Origin: Paenibacillus ginsengarvi
GTDB taxonomy: Bacteria; Bacillota; Bacilli; Paenibacillales; NBRC-103111
DNA: 64,000 nt
Assembly: GCF_003626695.1 (NCBI RefSeq)
Contig: NZ_RBAH01000016.1
Span: 124,001-188,000 of the forward strand
Reading direction: 5' to 3'
Part shown: positions 61,221-64,000 of the stretch, one piece after another
Position numbering within the stretch: position 1 is the stretch's first letter
How the letters are laid out: every line of letters begins with the position of its first letter
Position numbers and translations under genes: made by a program
Notes under the pieces: generated by a model
The model's database searches: none
Told to the model about the DNA's origin: nothing
What the model saw: only the letters and a program-made list of their open reading frames with translations

Positions 61221-62546
61221 TTACTGGGCCTGGTCCCACATCTGCTGGCCTTGAAGCTGAATCGTTTGCAGCGATTCCTCCACCGTTTTGGAGCCGTTCA
61301 CGGCCGCTTCCACTTCTTCTTTGGCCAGCTTTACAAACGAAAGGATTGAGGCCATTTGATTCGGATCGGTCGTCGCAGCGGAATTAGGCGGCTTGCTGTT
61401 GTAAAACTTGTCGAGATCGCGGCCGAAGCTGCTGCCGCTGTATCCCATCCGGGTCAGTAAAACGTTTTTTTCGGAACGGGATCTGATTCTGGCATATTCG
61501 TCGCCATGAATGTATTTCAAAAGCTCCCACGCCTCGTCTAGGCGAGGGGACTGCGAACTAATGGCAAAGATGCGCTGCATGTCCAGACCGGCATTCACCT
61601 CCGGATCACGCGGATTTACCGGGGGCATGGCGACATCCCAGTTCGGCGTTTCTATGCCGTACAGCTGCTTCGCCTTCTGAAGCTCGTCCATCAGATCGAA
61701 CCCTCGTATCTGCATCGCCACGCGGCCGTTGATAAACGCATCGGTGCTGAATCCGTCCGCAAGGCTTCCGCCCGGCTGAAGCGGCGGCCGATAAATATAG
61801 CTCGCTTTCGGACTATACGCCAGAACGACCGTACGGAAAATGTCTCTCCAGGCGGATGTATCGGCCGTAATTTTGCCGTTTACAGGGTCGTATAAGGCCA
61901 GACCTTGTGTCCTGCCTATCTCCGTTGCCAAGTAAAACGGTGCCGTGTCCCGCATTTGGATTCCGTAGACACGCCGCTTCTCCTCCCCGTTATCCGCAAA
62001 CCGCTGCGCCAGCTGCAAGATGTCGTTCCAGCTCATTTGGTCGTTCGGGTAGGAGGCGCCAATCCGGTCAAACAAGTCTTTGTTGTAATACAGCATAGAT
62101 GTCGAAAAAGCAGGCCCCAATCCGAACAATCCGCCTCCTCCGCTTGCGTTCAACAACCGGATGACCGCCGGAGCCAGCTTATCAAGATCGAAATGGTCGC
62201 GAGCGATAAGCGGACTCAAATCATACAAGCGGCCTTCCGCCGCATATTTGGTATATTGGTCCATGTTTAGCGCGAGTACGTCCGGCGCTTGCCGCATGAC
62301 CGCTTCGAAAGCTTGCTCCGTATTTTTGCCGGCTGCAAATTGTTCGTAAAGTGATACGACCTCAATCTCGATCTCCGGATGTTTGGCGATAAACAGTTCG
62401 CCGTACTGGCCTAAAAACGATCCTTCGTTATCGAATGCCACCTTGATTGTGGCTAACGCTGTTTCTTCTTTTTCGGTCTTATCGCATCCCGGCAGTAGAG
62501 CAGCCAGTAATGCTGCAAGCATGAATCCGGATACCAGCTTATGCAC
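61221..62546 (-). CDS. Extracellular sugar-binding lipoprotein, paralogue
   Basis: A 441-aa extracellular solute-binding protein. GTG 62546 has AAGGAG 9 nt upstream and opens a signal peptide HKLVSGFMLAALLAALLPGC (lipobox Cys near 21). Body: TIKVAFDNEGSFLGQYGELF, IAKHPEIEIEVVSLYEQFAA, TVEESLQTIQLQGQQMWDQAQ-type end, which runs parallel to the downstream paralogue (NEERFYSKYGNLF/NEGSFLGQYGELF; IEV; EALG/ESLQ). The two genes are separated by only about 65 nt from stop to preferred start, so they are a recent-looking tandem duplication. No transporter genes adjoin. Confidence 0.82.
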   Translation of the reverse strand: MHKLVSGFMLAALLAALLPGCDKTEKEETALATIKVAFDNEGSFLGQYGELFIAKHPEIEIEVVSLYEQFAAGKNTEQAFEAVMRQAPDVLALNMDQYTKYAAEGRLYDLSPLIARDHFDLDKLAPAVIRLLNASGGGGLFGLGPAFSTSMLYYNKDLFDRIGASYPNDQMSWNDILQLAQRFADNGEEKRRVYGIQMRDTAPFYLATEIGRTQGLALYDPVNGKITADTSAWRDIFRTVVLAYSPKASYIYRPPLQPGGSLADGFSTDAFINGRVAMQIRGFDLMDELQKAKQLYGIETPNWDVAMPPVNPRDPEVNAGLDMQRIFAISSQSPRLDEAWELLKYIHGDEYARIRSRSEKNVLLTRMGYSGSSFGRDLDKFYNSKPPNSAATTDPNQMASILSFVKLAKEEVEAAVNGSKTVEESLQTIQLQGQQMWDQAQ

Positions 62547-62760
62547 GAATAGGCGCTCCTTTTGCTGCGTGGTGAAAATGAACGTATATTCATTAGACCT
62601 TAAAGGAACGACAAAAGTTTCGAATTTTTTCCATTTTAACAAATATTCATCAAAAACTCTCCGGATGTTGTCTGCATAATACTCTGTTCGACTTCAAGGA
62701 TATACATAAATTATAAAAATTAGTATATTTATATGGATTGAAGTTGCCAAGAGGGTTAGT

Positions 62761-63977
62761 ATGAATAAGTTTGTGCTCAGTAACGGCCTGACTGTCATTA
62801 CCGAACATAACGAAAAGCGGTATCTGCGCTAATGTGCTGCTGGGTGAAAGCAGGCAGTCACCATGAGAAATCTTATCCATACGGAATCGCTCACTTTTTG
62901 GAACATATGAAGTTTAAAGGCACGGTCTCTCGCACGAAAGAACGTATTAGTAACGAGGTCTCTGAAATTGGGGGGCGTTGGGGAGCGGCAACATACCCGG
63001 AATGGACACGGTATTACGTACACACTCCATACGACGAATGGAAACAGGGGGTCGAGCTTTTAACCGATATTGTCTTCAGATCCACCTTCCCTGAGCGCGA
63101 AATCGCACTTGAAAAAACGGTAGTAGTTCAAGAGATCAGAAGAGCCAAGGACAAACCAAGCGATTACGGCAATAGGCTTTTGCTCCGTCATCTTCGCGGG
63201 ATGCATCCGGAACGTGCAAGCAATCTCGGTTCGGAATCTTCCGTTACCTCCATCACAAGGGAAGATTTAATTCGATTTAATACAGAATATTATCAGCCAA
63301 GTAATGTGGTACTTGTCGTAACAGGCCATATCGATCATTCGAAGCTAGTGAATTATTTGGAGTCGCTTTCCTTCCCCAATGAATCCGATATTCAACCGTC
63401 TAGCTTGGAAAAACTGCTTCATTGTAAGTTGGATGGCCGAATAATACATATAGAACGTAACATCCACCAAGCGCAATTGCATTGGGGAATGTACGGACCT
63501 GATAGAGAGTCGCTGGACAGGTATGCGGGATATGTGGCAGTACGCTTACTTCAATCCCGAATAGCAAAAGAAATCCGTACAGACCGAGGGCTCGCTTATA
63601 GCGTCTCTGTAATCCTAAACACCATGTACAGCGAAGGTTTTATTAGCGGATATGTTGGTACGGACCCTGGACAAATAGATGAGTCCAAAAAAATAATCCT
63701 AACAGAACTACACCGTCTTAGAGTTGAGGCCGTGCCAGCTGACGAGCTCTCGCGAACTAAAAAATCGATAATCGGCAGATTCCTCATAGATGAAGATCAT
63801 CCGGAAGCACTGAACGCACGCCTTGCTTCCGAACATATTTTCGGCTTAACTCCCGATCCGCTCGGCTTTGCAGATCGAATTCGCAGTGTTGAAGCGAGGG
63901 ATGTGCTCCTTTTTGCCGAAGCTTACTTTCAGGAATCCAATATGCTTTTTATTCAAATTAGCAAAGCTCCACAATAG
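62761..63977 (+). pseudogene. Frameshifted M16-family zinc peptidase
   Basis: ATG 62761 follows AAGAGGG and reads MNKFVLSNGLTVITEHNEKR, the normal M16 beginning, then hits TAA at 62830 after 23 codons. The adjacent frame carries on the family: AVSALMCCWVKAGSHHEKSY, then HFLEHMKFKG (zinc HxxEH) and ALEKTVVVQEIRRAKDKPSD, GLAYSVSVILNTMYSEGFIS, through the stop at 63977. A single missing base in the AAAA run at about 62815 explains it. The remaining open part begins at ATG 62832 (381 aa) and could be made as a shorter protein without the first strand. Otherwise it is a real or sequencing frameshift. Confidence 0.75.
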
Positions 63978-64000
63978 GCGAATTTATTCCGGTCGCTCGG

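Noticed and set aside
62810..62832. Programmed -1 frameshift in the M16 gene
   Set aside because: The heptamer around the A run (CGAAAAGCGG) is not a classical slippery site and no downstream structure is obvious.
1..64000. CRISPR arrays, rRNA or tRNA genes, transposases, phage genes
   Set aside because: No regular direct-repeat array, no conserved rRNA or tRNA segment and no transposase or phage protein motif was seen on either strand.

Overview
The window looks like chromosome of a Paenibacillus-type member of the Bacillota. Genes are G+C-rich with AGGAGG-type ribosome-binding sites and many GTG/TTG starts. The sugar ABC importers are of the LplABC type with membrane-bound Cache/AraC sensors, there is a SigL (sigma-54) activator, and many Gfo/Idh/MocA and glycoside hydrolase genes. 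I see no rRNA, tRNA, CRISPR array, prophage or intact insertion sequence. The left edge cuts an AraC-type regulator. The right edge ends just after a frameshifted M16 peptidase gene.

Layout. 0-4.9 kb: a Gfo/Idh/MocA oxidoreductase, a YkvA-like membrane protein, a GH29 fucosidase, a Crp/Fnr regulator and a thioredoxin-fold protein. 5.0-6.9 kb: a more A+T-rich patch with a DeoR/WYL-type HTH protein and a BtrH/C39-like protein. 7-10 kb: an MHYT-PAS histidine kinase and an SDR. 10-13 kb: an AraC regulator divergent from a GHL6-type glycoside hydrolase. 13.2-20.8 kb: a polysaccharide-utilisation operon on the minus strand (two LplBC permeases, a lipoprotein binding protein, a Cache-AraC sensor and a 565-aa protein of unknown function). 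21-24 kb: an NfeD/SPFH membrane pair and an MFS transporter. 24-31.7 kb: a complete ketone-body/3-hydroxybutyrate operon (scoA-scoB-bdh-hbd-thiolase). It has a textbook sigma-54 promoter, upstream palindromes and a sigma-54 activator gene nearby, with a eukaryote-like UDP-sugar pyrophosphorylase gene in between.

32-50.8 kb is carbohydrate and accessory metabolism: a CYTH-nucleotidyltransferase fusion, two Gfo/Idh/MocA enzymes, ThuA, an alpha-glucuronidase-like hydrolase, HAD and GNAT proteins, and an internally duplicated deoxyhypusine-synthase-like protein. These are followed by a mutarotase-like protein, a ROK repressor, an SIS isomerase, a zinc dehydrogenase and a CehA/McbA metallohydrolase with a His-rich tail. 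Three similar AT-rich sites next to ROK-cluster promoters suggest the ROK protein controls this part. 50.9-52.3 kb is a self-regulated DUF3052/SRPBCC/ArsR operon with two operators.

53.4-59 kb is a coherent nitrogen-scavenging module: an NCS1 permease, a biuret-amidohydrolase-like cysteine hydrolase, a cupin, a BMP-type binding lipoprotein and a chemoreceptor. It suggests uptake, hydrolysis and chemotactic sensing of a biuret- or ureide-like compound. The right end has two tandem orphan sugar-binding lipoproteins, a frameshifted small ORF remnant and a frameshifted M16 peptidase. The best candidates for something undescribed are the ROK-linked locus with the duplicated DHS-like protein, the CYTH-nucleotidyltransferase fusion, and the biuret/chemoreceptor module.
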